Below are positions 11,655-22,453 of a stretch of 64,000 nt of DNA, piece after piece; the first letter of the stretch is position 1, and each line of letters starts with the position of its first letter. This stretch comes from Mucidula mucida. Lineage: Eukaryota; Basidiomycota; Agaricomycetes; Agaricales; Physalacriaceae. The notes under the pieces were generated by a model. The model had not been told where the DNA came from. It searched no databases and saw only the letters and a list, made by a program, of their open reading frames with translations. The position numbers and the translations under genes were made by a program. The DNA lies in contig JADNYV010000155.1 in assembly GCA_015501055.1 (NCBI GenBank), positions 1-64,000 on the forward strand, in the 5' to 3' direction.

Positions 11655-12836
11655 CTTTCTATCAGACGCGGTCACTTAACGTTCTTTGTGTCCCGATCGT
11701 TGAAGTCGGTCAATTCTACACGCATGTACATTTCACATCTAGACCAGACCATGTACTTTTGCGAACGGATCATCGTCTTGACCATGTTCATTCACCTCTA
11801 CCTGGCCACGAAGCTGGGTCGCCATCTTAGATGGGCTACGAAGGCGAGTGCTATGTCCGATCCTAGCAAGGGTTCCATCCAACACGTTCACGTACCCGCA
11901 CTAAGTCCAGATATTGCCATCAATGACCCAACGCGCTTGTGCAACCCAGTTGATGACGCAGCCTGACCGTGTATAAGAGGTACCATCCCATTAAACCAGT
12001 CAAATAGTAGTACTAACCACGATCATCTTGTAGAACACTTTATTCGTCGTCGCTTTCTTGCCGCTCAATACGCCGGTTAGAGCTCCCAGCGCAGACGGAG
12101 CAGATGTATTTTGCTTTGGGCGCTTGAGCTTTGATGAATTCATTCTCGGCCTTGGAAGTCTCGTAACGAAGTCGAGGGGGCCTCATTCAAAAGTTCAACA
12201 TTAACAGTCACTTGGCACGGCGAAGGACCATACCAGCTGGCACCCACACAACGTCATATTGTGTTCCCGCTGCTACGTCTGGGTGGGGTTGACGGTGATC
12301 CCCGTGGGGGCGGTAAGACTGGTAGGAGCTAGGAAGTCGAATTTAACGCGATATGGGACTGGCCACTGGGCCTGTGAGCTCTTCGGGACACATGGGGGTG
12401 TCAGCAAAGTTGAGACCTGGACAGGACAGATTTCGTGAGATGAAGATGTGAATGATGAAGATACGAACCTGCCAGGATCTCAGAGGGCGGAATGAAGTCT
12501 GACAGCGTCACTTCATCCCGACTTGAGGATCTCAGGTTGAGACATTGAGAGTTGATGGGATAGTGATCAAGATGCGCTGGCTTATATCATGGATGCGCCA
12601 CGAGCTTCGCGCCGGACTGATCAGAATGTAATAGCAACATGTTGCCTGTGAACAGGCAGAGGCTTTGGGAAGCATTAGTCATACCGAACGAACATGACAG
12701 CAAGATTGCCAAGAAGAGGTCATTACAAGCCGTCTTGAGGTTTGCCCATGTGAACACGTCTATTCTATGCGTACGATTAACCCCTCGAAGGGCGTAGCAT
12801 TGACTTTGTACGTGATCCGGTCTGTGACAGCGAGCC
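11655..12836 (-). repeat. right arm of the inverted duplication
   Basis: The reverse complement of this arm matches 9885-11150, including promoter, start codon, introns and stop region. It is clearly more degraded than the left arm and has several small deletions. Confidence 0.78.
11739..12545 (-). pseudogene. decayed inverted copy of the DJ-1/PfpI gene
   Basis: On the minus strand the start ATG (12543-12545), MSQPEILKS-like first codons, exon borders and the stop TAG (11739-11741) can be aligned to the intact gene at 10144-11065. Within the nucleophile-elbow exon about twenty bases are missing next to the Cys-Ala-Gly codons (near 12080), and other small indels shift the frame in the first two exons. 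The region for the catalytic elbow is therefore not intact. Promoter sequence was duplicated with it. I infer an inverted duplication of one locus with loss of selection on this copy. Confidence 0.75.
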
Positions 12837-13312
12837 GAATATGCAAAGGGCAAAGAATACGCACCGTCGCAGTCGGGACGAGTGATGCCGAAGAGATGTG
12901 TCTGTTAAACGTTGCATTCGGTCAGCTGCAACCAAACTCAAATCACGGTCACGGGGATCGCGAACCTCTTCTCTACCAATGCCCACAGCAGGACCGCAGC
13001 TTCGCGATTGAACGGGCGACTTCCTGCACGACCAAGATGGCAAGCTGACCAGGTGCTGGCAATGTGGGAACATTTCCCTAATGCGGTTTGCCTTTTTCCC
13101 ATCTGCTATGGACTGCAATGGACATGCGCCCAGCGCTGAATATGTTGGTCGTCCACACGCATCCACCGTCCACTCGCTGTTCTTTCGACGTTTCTGATGT
13201 GATGGAAGACTATCTTTTAAGAGGTATTGGTTTTGGTTGACAAGGTGACGCTTTGATTTGAGTCTCTTGTTGCCGCGTGATTGACTCAAACACCGCTTTG
13301 ATTCCAACAACC
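12837..13312. other. intergenic; no supported gene
   Basis: A 177-codon minus-strand frame covers 12777-13310 but has no recognisable domain, low-complexity composition and overlaps the duplicated arm. I treat it as chance. The promoter of the gene starting at 13313 probably lies here. Confidence 0.45.
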
Positions 13313-14442
13313 ATGTCCGAGCGCGACACTCTCCGCGCCTCTGTCTTTGACGCCTTTGTCGAACTTGGCATTTTGGACGAGAACCGCGCCATTAGCGATC
13401 TGCTATTCGAGGATTCGGGAGCGCAGGCAGACATCGAGGATATAGGAGATGATGCAGACGTGCGGACTCTCAATGGAGACCGAGGGGGAGGGAACAGGAT
13501 CAGTTTCCCGTCAACGCCTACGAGCAGCGTCCAGTCGACGCCGAAGAAACCGCGCACCTCCAAGCTTTCCCAGATAAAATCCCGCTTCTCCCCCCGAAAG
13601 ACATCGCGCAAATTTTCACAGGAGACCGACGAAGGATATGTATCGACGTCGTCTGTCAAGCGTCCCCGGAAGCCATCTCGTCTTCGCAAACAGTCCACCA
13701 GAAAGGTGACTGATCCAGATGCAGCGTCTACGGTGTCCAAGGGCGGATCCTTCTTCCATAGGAAACGAAAGACGACTCTCGCCCCCTCCGATAGTGTGGC
13801 GCTGTCGGATTCAGAGTGGGACTGGGAGGAGGTAACTCGACCGTCATTGGATGCTGATCCAGGCCCGTCATGGCATCAACCCGCAGTCCCTCCTTCATCC
13901 CATGATTCTGCTCCGTAAGTGGCCTATCTTTGTGTTCTATTCATTTGGCTAAGGCGATGTTCAGCAAATTCAGATCTCTGCGCCGACCCAAGTCCCTTCG
14001 TAATCTACCCAAGATATCTACTTCCCGCAGATCCAACTCTGTCACATCTCTCCCTTCCTCTCCTTTCCTCTTCGTCGTACCGCAATTCCAGACCATCCAC
14101 CTTTCGCCGGATGACTGTCCTACACCGGATGCGCTACTTCATCAGTATGCCTCTGGGCGGCAAATGTATCCGGTCTCAAAGTCCAAGGCTCGGAAGAGTT
14201 CAAACCTCATTGACAATGACGACGCGATAGCTTTGCCACGCCCAATGTCATTCGATGGATCATCATCATCCTCACGGTCCCCGGTCGAGATGGCACCATT
14301 GCCCAAGCGAACAGCATCACTCTCTAGATCACAGTCCCAACGACAGATTCCGTTCCCTACTAAACCGCTCTCACGAACGAGTATGAGCATCAGACGCGTC
14401 CCATCACACGAAGTTGCAGAGTCAGTTCTGAGGGACCGTTAG
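13313..14442 (+). CDS. Ser/Arg/Pro-rich protein of unknown function
   Basis: The start at 13313 (CAACCATGTCC) opens with MSERDTLRASVFDAFVELGI, an amphipathic helical head. A long disordered region follows, rich in Ser, Arg, Lys and Pro, with repeated basic patches (KPRTSKLSQIKSRFSPRK, RKPSRLRKQS) that could be nuclear localisation or phosphorylation sites. One intron, about 13916-13970, joins to KFRSLRRPKSLRNLPK. The frame stops at 14442. No catalytic domain was seen. The next gene (14746) has the same composition and orientation. The two could be one gene joined by a roughly 345-nt intron (possible donor near 14420, possible acceptor near 14755), but separate genes are simpler. Confidence 0.6.
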
Positions 14443-14745
14443 GCGACATCGCGATAGGCGATGGCGCGTCGTTCCGATTCTTATTTGACATCGGTTACTT
14501 AACTTATTTCTCTAGTAATGTTGAACTTTTTCATGTACTTTATTGGTATCTAAACTCACACACGAATCAGAGAAGGCGTGGTGACCACACTCGTTAATTC
14601 GGCTCAACCGTCGTTTGCAGCGGTGCGAAACTTAGTGTGACAGTGATATCAAAGACGCGCACGACCGAACTTGCGGAAAGACGTTTTGTCGCCAAGGGGA
14701 TGGATGCTTAGTTGTCGTAGTCGTGGGTTCTGATCACTCATATAT
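14443..14745. other. short intergenic gap or long intron
   Basis: No coding sequence is supported. It is AT-rich near 14500-14570, as in a 3' untranslated region, and has a TATATAT word directly upstream of the ATG at 14746. Confidence 0.4.
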
Positions 14746-16025
14746 ATGGGCACCCAGCCCGAATGGAACTCCCGTGGTTCTGTGCAACCTCCTGCCCACT
14801 GGATGGCCGGTTCTGAGTCCTCTAGAGCGTCGACGTTCGAGTCCAAAGGCATAACACGACCCAATACACAACACCTCATGCTACCTTTGGTGGGAGACAG
14901 CGTCTCGTGGGATATTATTAACGATTACACGCGCCATTCCAAGGTACGAAATTTTCATCGCTTCGTTCAAACGTCCTGAATATTGTTGTTTAGAGCGTCA
15001 GCGATACTTCTTCGAGCGACTGGACATTGACACGAGCAGAGTCCGAATATCCCTTTTCCAATTCATCCAGCCCCGACCTCAAGGCTAGTAATAACAGACG
15101 GCGCTTTGGCGATGTAGCTCCCCTGAATATCCACAAACGCACGCGCACATTGCCAGAGTCACCGGCATCCACTCCCGCCGTCCTTTTGCTCAAGCTGCAG
15201 AAGCGGAAGAAGAAGCTGCACAAGTCGACGATGGACATTGGAGCCGACGACGACGACGATCGTCGCAAAAAGTTTTCGTTCCGCCTGAGCACCCCAAAAT
15301 CGCTGGGCAGAATATGGGGCCGGCTTACCGGAAAGGGGAAGGAGGATCAAGAAGGCGATGATGGGATGATGGATTTTGACGCTCCAGAGCGGATTCCGCT
15401 TCGTGAAGTGCCGCCGTCAAGGACGAGGACGAGGACGAGGGCGGACCTTCCCCATGAGCGGCTCTACCGCAACACGTCCACCTCGTCTCCGGATCTATCG
15501 CTGAAACGCTCCCAGTCGGAACGTCGACCACCGCCTGTCCCGAGACGGCCGCTTCCAAGATATGATGCGCCACCGCCGCCACCTCCCATCACGCGATCGA
15601 TGTATGATCTAGGCAATGCCCAGGCGTCGGCGCCGAGTCTCCCTCTCACGCGGACGAAAGTCAATGAAGCGCGCAGCCACAATCGGTCGCATAGCCATGC
15701 GAGTGCGGTCTCGGGGGAAGGGGGCGCTGGGCTGCAGCGGTCAAGATCGGCTGTGAATGCGAGGCGGCCAGCTGGAAGGGAGTCTGCGAGTGTGCATCAT
15801 ACCGTGAGTGCGGCCTCTTCGGAGGAGGCGAATGGGCTGCAGCGGTCAAGATCGGCTGTGACTGCGAGGCAACGGGTGGGGAGGGAGTCCAGCGCTACGC
15901 CTTCGTCTGTGTTTCTGGCGTTTCCGCCACCGAAGTATCAGAGGGGGAGAGTCCATCCGTTTCCGTTGTCTAGGACTGGGTCGAGAGCGGGTACTCCGGC
16001 GCCCTCTGTTCAGAGCTACTTTTGA
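14746..16025 (+). CDS. disordered Ser/Arg/Pro-rich protein with internal duplication
   Basis: ATG at 14746 starts MGTQPEWNSRGSVQPPAHWM; one intron at about 14944-14992 joins to SVSDTSSSDWTLTRAESEYP. About 400 aa are predicted, mostly disordered, with a Lys/Arg patch (KLQKRKKKLHK), an Asp run, a polyproline segment (DAPPPPPPITRS) and a proline-rich SH3-like ligand (RPPPVPRRPLPR). A tandem duplication of about 39 codons occupies roughly 15695-15895: GLQRSRSAVNARRPAGRES and GLQRSRSAVTARQRVGRES. Function is unknown. The proline motifs suggest a scaffold or cytoskeleton/signalling role, which is only inference. Confidence 0.65.
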
Positions 16026-18276
16026 TGTTGATGTTATGGCACACACGTTCATTCCTTATTCCCTTCTACGTATGCGTTTTACTTTATACTGGGCTATATA
16101 TATAATGGTGTACATAGTGGTTTGGGACGAGGACTTTTTTCTTTACAATACGATGATATCACATTCATTCACTACACGGACTAGAATTTCAATAATCTCA
16201 TAACGACACCAAGTTGGTCGGTATCACTTCCTTGGAGGAGCATATGTCTACGGAAGAATGCTACTCGGTGAGTGAAATAGGAACATCTTTTTGGAGAACG
16301 CATTTATCCGACGTCCTTGCCGCGTGTGAAGAAATCGTTATTCCGGGTTCGTTGGACTCGCGCGCCACACGAAGAAGAAGAGGCGTGTTCTGAAGTTGAT
16401 CGCGAATTCTAGCGCCACAGACCGGTAGTCAAAAAGCGCTACGACATCAAGCGCCATATGATCATACATGATTAGTCCAGGTATACCGAGGTTCACGGGA
16501 ATTGAATCGATACGATTGAGGATCATATCGTGCAAGCAACGAAGATCAGGTAGCCAACATTGAATGACGACGGGCTGTTGGTCGTCACTCTACGCTTTTG
16601 ACATGGATGGTAGTACAAAAAAAGTCCGTGCCCAATACTAACTGCATCCTCGCTGCCAACATAGCCAGAGAGTTTGGGTCCGAAGATTGGAGAGGATGCA
16701 GTGTGCACGCACGAGGAGGGGAAGTCATGACTCGGAGCCGGGTCAGTATTTGGAGGCGGCGGCGGCATTCTGTTTCAAGTAAGTAGACGTCGGTTTTAAA
16801 TAAGATACTCACAGTACTTAGTAAACGGTCAGGACAGATAGGCTAAGATACTGAACTCGCGGATCGTGAGAAACAATCTCGGAACTCGGCACGGGCACCG
16901 GTCTGCTACTCTTCCTCTCTCAAGGAAACTTGGTGCGCCACTGTTCTGATTCCGAAAAGCGCGCACCAGAGGAGCAGACGTTGAATCGAGCATCTTGTAC
17001 TTTGCCAACTCTCAAGATGGTTAGTCTCTTTACCCTCCAGGCCTTCTCGCATTTATTTGAAATCTCAAACGAAGCTACAGTGGAACCGCTCTCTGCCAGG
17101 AAAATTCACCTTTCCGACTGAAAGCACTCCTGCTCTGAAAACGTGCTGGACTAGGGAAGGACGCTAATGGAAGCTCTCAATGATAATTCCTGGCACGCCT
17201 GCATGTCCTCACAATCGTAGACAACGCGCATTTCACGTGAACACTGATCATGAAGACGCGGCTCGTTTGACTTCGCATTTCGGACATTTCAATACCAAAG
17301 CGGTACTCACGCCCACCGTTGTACTAGTTATCGTGACCGTCGGTTCCATAGTCCTAAAGGAAGGCGCGTTCGAACAGTCACATAGCCTACCAAGAGAATG
17401 CACCGTCGCCACTACTTTGTCGTTGCATCAAGTACTTATGGACGAGTTGCATGATCATCCTGGGCCCGTCTTCTCTTTTATGGTCGTCAATGTCTCTCTG
17501 AAAGCTCACACGGGAGAGCGGAACACCTGGCATATATTCACGCGACGTCAACGCGTCTACCGATGCGCATTGTTCGAGATCTATAAAGACAGGCACTGAC
17601 TTCAATCCTCTTAGCAATGCTCGTGCTAATGATATAATACCAACGCAGGGCTCAAATCTCATGGCGATCTCTTGGACCCGGTGCTTTTCGTGTATGGGAT
17701 TACCTGAAGCTTTCTCAGAAGTAGATCAAAGAATGGATATCAACAAATGCAACTCCCCCGGGATAAGCCCTCGTCAAGTACCATGACCAGTAATCATGCT
17801 CCTAGCTAGCCGCAAGTGGATTTGGTCGTCTGACATTTTCACCATCGATCGGCATAACGTTGATTTTGTTTGAATTGTAGTAAGTGCCTTCGATTTCCTA
17901 CCCCCAACGTGCACCCATATCACTTGCCCTTGTCATGGGGGATCACCTATCCCTCCGGACATAGTGCGAGTCCGGGTTTTTCTGTCGATTCCTTCGTTGT
18001 TAGCTTGTTGTCTCCTCGGCGACGTCGCTGCAGCGGTGAACCACATACTCACTCAAAGCAGATGCGATGTTATGGGATGTACATGGATCATTGATAGCTA
18101 TGGCGCTCTTCTGATACCATAATTGTTCTTGATCTTGTGTGGCGCACGAACGGGTACGGGCGCACTCATCTACCTTTGTTACGAGGGCTGACCGGACTAC
18201 GAAGGAAGACTAGTTACAAGCGCGCCGATACTTCGTACTCTACTCTAAGTCTAATAATCGTTCCTCCCAATACGAT
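16026..18276. other. 2.2-kb region without a confident gene
   Basis: Several modest open frames occur (for example minus 17387-17662 and plus 17180-17599), but none shows a domain I recognise. The minus-strand frame from about 17700 to 17387 (HEKHRVQEIAMRFEPCVGII at its start) has a protein-like composition and might be a relic exon. I found no terminal repeats here. Confidence 0.4.
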
Positions 18277-19328
18277 TTACATCTTGCTCTGAAAGATATA
18301 CCCGCTCTGAAGCCCATCAATGACAGCCTCATTCGCTAAAATATCAAAGTGGCCCGCCGTAACGAAGGTCACTCGAGCGTTTGGAAAACACTGGTGAATC
18401 CCCAAGTCATACCAGGAAGCGCTATGCTCCGGGCGGACAGAACCAAGCATCCCATAAGACCCCAAGTACGCGCTGACTGGAGCCTTCACCTTCTGTAGCC
18501 ACAAATGGAGAGCCGGTAGAGCTGGCAATGTGCTCTCAACAGACAAGGACAGCAAGAAGTCGAATATCTGGTTCAGAAAGCGATCTAGTGTCGCCTTGTA
18601 GACCTGGATGAACGGGCTCACAGGACGTTCATCGTACGCCGCGGATAAGTCGTTTGCCAGTTGGAGTCGTTTTGGCACGTTACCGCCTCCGTCTCGGCGT
18701 GTCATGGCCAGAAGATTAGAGATACTGGCGGCGAGGAACTCGTTTCTGGCTGCCGGGTGATCTAGTGGTCGCTGCGACGCATTCAGGCCAAGAACGGGGG
18801 CGAGGAATGTCGCTGGAAAGTGATCAATGAGGGCAAGTTGGCTCACTGCATTGCCATGCTGCTCAAAAATCCCCGCAAGAGCAAATGCAATAATACTGGT
18901 GGCCGAAAAAGCAGCCAGACGATAAGGCCCTTTTGGTTGCATTTCCTGGTCGACAGTTTTATGTCAGAAGGTTGACAGTAGAGTCTAGGGCGCGCACCTT
19001 GATGCGTAGGTAGTAGAAATCGGCCTGATCCATCAAGGTCTCTAAGGGAGTATCGGGGGTGACTTGGATCGCCCATAATGCGGATTTGAATCTTTCCTGT
19101 AAGGGTCCAAAAGCGTGGATGGTACCGCCACCACCTAGTAGCGCGCCGAAGCGCTCGTCAACTCTGCAAAAATGAGGGCAAATGTAGCATGTTCATACCG
19201 TGTATTATGATAAGAGGCGGTTCATTCCCGCCCTCACAGAGTTTGACGATAGTGTGTCCAGGCTTCGCGAGCGTCCTCCATACATCGGGGCCTCCCTGCA
19301 TGGAACAACCATAAGACGGGCGCTGCAT
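18277..19328 (-). CDS. thioesterase-like alpha/beta hydrolase (PKS/NRPS type-I TE relative), possibly partial
   Basis: Exons on the minus strand splice into about 310 aa. They begin near MQGGPDVWRTLAKPGHTIVK (start at 19328 or 19301), then PPLIIIHGGGGTIHAFGPLQ (acceptor ending CTACTAG at about 19142). After an intron at about 18950-19000 comes MQPKGPYRLAAFSATSIIAF, and the tail holds TAGHFDILANEAVIDGL. This is the layout of thioesterase domains that release chains from fungal polyketide or non-ribosomal peptide synthetases. The Ser and the final His are present, but the usual G-x-S-x-G elbow reads AFSATS, lacking the first Gly. No ketosynthase, adenylation or carrier domain lies upstream (19.4-19.8 kb). 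It is either a stand-alone TE or the 3' end of a lost synthase gene. Confidence 0.72.
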
Positions 19329-19812
19329 CTTCTGTCAAGTGGAGGGTGTGAATCTAGAGGGCAACCTTCACAGTCAGCGCCTACATCAGACACGCATTTC
19401 AATCCAAGTCCTTCGCGAAGCATGCTTCATCAATCCTAGCATGTGCTAGAGTGTACAGTGAGAATCGTTTCAAAACTGATGTTCTTAGACGCCGCTGGCT
19501 CAGACAGATGCGGGATTTGGTATCGAACCAAGAATAGATATCGTGTAGGAGGGAAAGTCCAGAATAGCACATGCATGAATCTAGTCCGTTCGTCGTAAGG
19601 CTCGGGGTACACTTACCAGAATCCGCTTAAAGCCTGTCGTCATTTCAGCGACACCGGAAAGCGGCAAGCTGTTCGTCGGCTATTCTGAGAGGCGAGCTGA
19701 ACGAACCAAGAACCAACGATAACGTTACCATCTACACTGAATACACAATTGAATAAATACGGAAGTGTATACACCTCAGAGTGCGGAGGTTCCGCACTGC
19801 AACCTTATCCAG
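19329..19812. other. intergenic
   Basis: This lies between the thioesterase-like gene (5' side) and the 3' end of the membrane gene. No additional synthase exon was recognised; a short upstream TE exon cannot be excluded. Confidence 0.4.
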
Positions 19813-21151
19813 TCACATGAGAATCCTCTTGGCACTAGATTCAAGCTCGTCGGGGTCACTTCTGGAGAACTCATCGGTATCAACTTGGACATTTACGTTG
19901 ACGGCGACGGCACGGCGACCCAAGGCATAGTTATCCCCACTATTGACGGCTGTGTGGCCATTGCTTGGCTGCGAAGCTTGCGTGGTGAGCTGTCGCGAAC
20001 TGATACCAAGGCTGACGCGAAGAATGATGACACTAAATGTGATGCCAATGAGCGGCGCAGTCTGTGTGAAGAGCATGTTCAGTATCAAGAGACACGATAG
20101 CAAGAAGAAGGCCGACCAGGTCTAATACAGTGTATTGAGCGTTAGACCCCAAGCTGTAAGTAATCATTAAAGAAATGATCGACGCCGAATACACTGCAGC
20201 AGACTCGACAACCATGATGAGAGCTGACTGCGCGTAACTGCCTTGAGCAAAATTCTTGACTTGTCTCTGAATGCTTAGAATCCGGTATGCGATGAGAGCT
20301 GCAGCGAGCCATAAGCGAACTCCTTACAAGAATGCAAAGACCTTACTTGTACAGACGATGTTGGTTGAGAGGGTCAATGCGATAAAACTAGTCACCCAAG
20401 GTACAATAGCAGGGAGAAAGACTTCGGCGCCTGGAGCAGCATGTGAAAATGCGTACGTCGCGCCGAAGCCAGCGACTGAGAGAGGAGCGTTAGAAAAGGC
20501 CTGCCGCCACAGAGTGAGATTGATACCTCCGGTCCCGCAGAGCAGCGTGAGTGGAAATACAACGATCCACCACGCGCGATTCCACACCGCGAAACAGCGA
20601 AAAATCTAGTGCCACGACAGTAAGAACCTGGATTCCACACCAGAGTAAGGCACCTTACGACAAATCCGTCCCCAACCAGCGTCAGAAGGACGTATATAGC
20701 AGTCTTGGCCGCCTGTAATGGATTGGACAAGTTGAGGTAATATCCGAGGGCACCACCATCTTTCAGTTGAACGAAAGCCTCCGTGGCGCGGAGAATATCA
20801 AGGATAAGGTGCTGTTTTAGGGATGTATGAGCCAAAAACATAGGGCGAGAAGAGCACTGTAACTGACGGTGGTTGACAAGACCCAGATTATGGTGACAGT
20901 TGAAAGGAGAGTAACATTGATGACGGAGCGCTTGGTGGTAATCACGTAGACAGCCACGATAAAGAGCACGGTGAACGCTCCTGCAAATAGTTGATGGCTC
21001 GATAGACCGGAAAGGCAGTCGAACAGAACGTACCATAGAGCAGAGTTTCCAGAACCAAGGCCAAGAACTAGTGGTTCGGCTGTGAGTACACCATTCTTTA
21101 CGACATGAAAAGAGGGTTTACATTGGCCAGTTCAAGTGATATAGCGGCCAT
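19813..21151 (-). CDS. seven-TM integral membrane protein, Agaricomycete-type
   Basis: ATG at 21151 begins MAAISLELAN, spliced to FLALVLETLLYGAFTVLFIV (intron acceptor CCACTAG). Later exons encode VINVTLLSTVTIIWVLSTT, ILRATEAFVQLKDGGALGYY, AVWNRAWWIVVFPLTLL, VTSFIALTLSTNIVC, ESAAVYSASIISLMITYSLG and IGITFSVIILRVSLGISSR. The stop is at 19813. This is a multi-spanning family seen again and again in mushroom genomes, without a known function or a Pfam name I can give with confidence. About eight short introns are needed. No break was detected, although not every splice site was resolved (the junction near 20650 is ambiguous). Confidence 0.75.
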
Positions 21152-22453
21152 TTGAGTGATGTTCTTGGTCTATTAGTGGGGGTGGCGATTTCTGGATACT
21201 TCTTTATATGCTGATGTCAAGTTTTAACAATAGAGCAGGAAGAAAGCTCCGTTCAGTTCGCGCACTACGGCAACTTTGTGGAACTGATTGATGTGAGTGA
21301 CCGAGGCTACACAGATTCCCATCAGAGCAATCCATGTTGCGTAACAAGTGTTGCGTAACACGCCCGCCAGACTCGTATGGTTAGTCCTTAATGACTGCAA
21401 CTGATGCTACTGCCACATCACGGCCGGAAGAGTGTTCAGTTCTGATGATTGGGTGACGTTCCACGCGGCCAAGTCGCTCTATCCATGTCAACGTGTTGTT
21501 TTCAGGTATCAACACTGCGCGAGAGAGGCTACAGGCAGGAATGTAAGTGTAGGGAAAGTGCCGCCCAATGTAACGCCAATCCGAACACCGAACGAGAGAT
21601 GCAGAGGCGTGAAAGGTCGCGGTAAGGTTTGATACATAGCGGGAATCTGACTCGATCGCAAGGAAGGTTGAACAGACACGGAGAATATCACGTCCCAGGA
21701 AGTCCGAAGCGAAATGTCGTCGATGCAGGGCAGCAGGACCGGGAACCGAATCAGCTCATCATCACGTGTACAAACGTGGTCACGCATCATTCTCTGTTGG
21801 CTCTCTGCTACATACTCAACCTTGCCCATATGCTACCCTATATGGCATGCCAATCAACCATCTGATGAAGCCTGCGGGGTTCTTTGAATGGATGTCATAC
21901 TTACTGCCCCATTTTCTTCAATTTCCCAGTGATACTATGAAGCCGATCGGCCACAGTCCCTTCGAGATGACTTGGCCCAACAATAAGGTCGACGATGGCG
22001 GTCCTACTGATAGGCTCTGTATGAAGCCTCGTTCACTTGTTTCACAAAAGTTGGTCTTTTAGACATACAGCTCGTCTTCATACTGCTGCTAAAAGTACCG
22101 ACTACAAAGACTGCAAGGAGGACGCGGATGTAGATAGCTGGAGACTCTCCCAAACCACGCCAGACGATTGTTAAGCTCTGCGACGGCTCACACTCCCTTC
22201 ATCATCATCGTTGTCATGTACAGCGTTGGGTTCCTTCCTGCTTATTCTGTGAGGATAACGGGTCTCACGAATTGGTATCAGGCGGCGGAATCGCTACCTA
22301 TGCATCTCAAGTATTGAAGAAGACATTCTGATCCGCGCTATGTACCAGTCAATTCATTCCGAACACTCGCAGAATATTTTTATAAGCAGATTATAGAAAC
22401 TTCTTTCTACGTAGACAGACGCGGCTTTATAGATTGCCGATGTGCATGAGTAG
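21152..22453. other. 1.3-kb intergenic region
   Basis: Nothing with protein homology was recognised. It contains a 9-nt direct repeat (gttgcgtaaca-like) near 21338-21360. It includes the promoter of the membrane gene and the 3' flank of the second P450. Confidence 0.45.

Noticed and set aside
12777..13310. 177-codon minus-strand frame
   Set aside because: No domain, overlaps the DJ-1 inverted arm and the promoter of the next gene, and has no splice or start support.
17180..17599. 139-codon plus-strand frame
   Set aside because: No recognisable domain; opposite-strand frame of similar length; no consistent exon structure.
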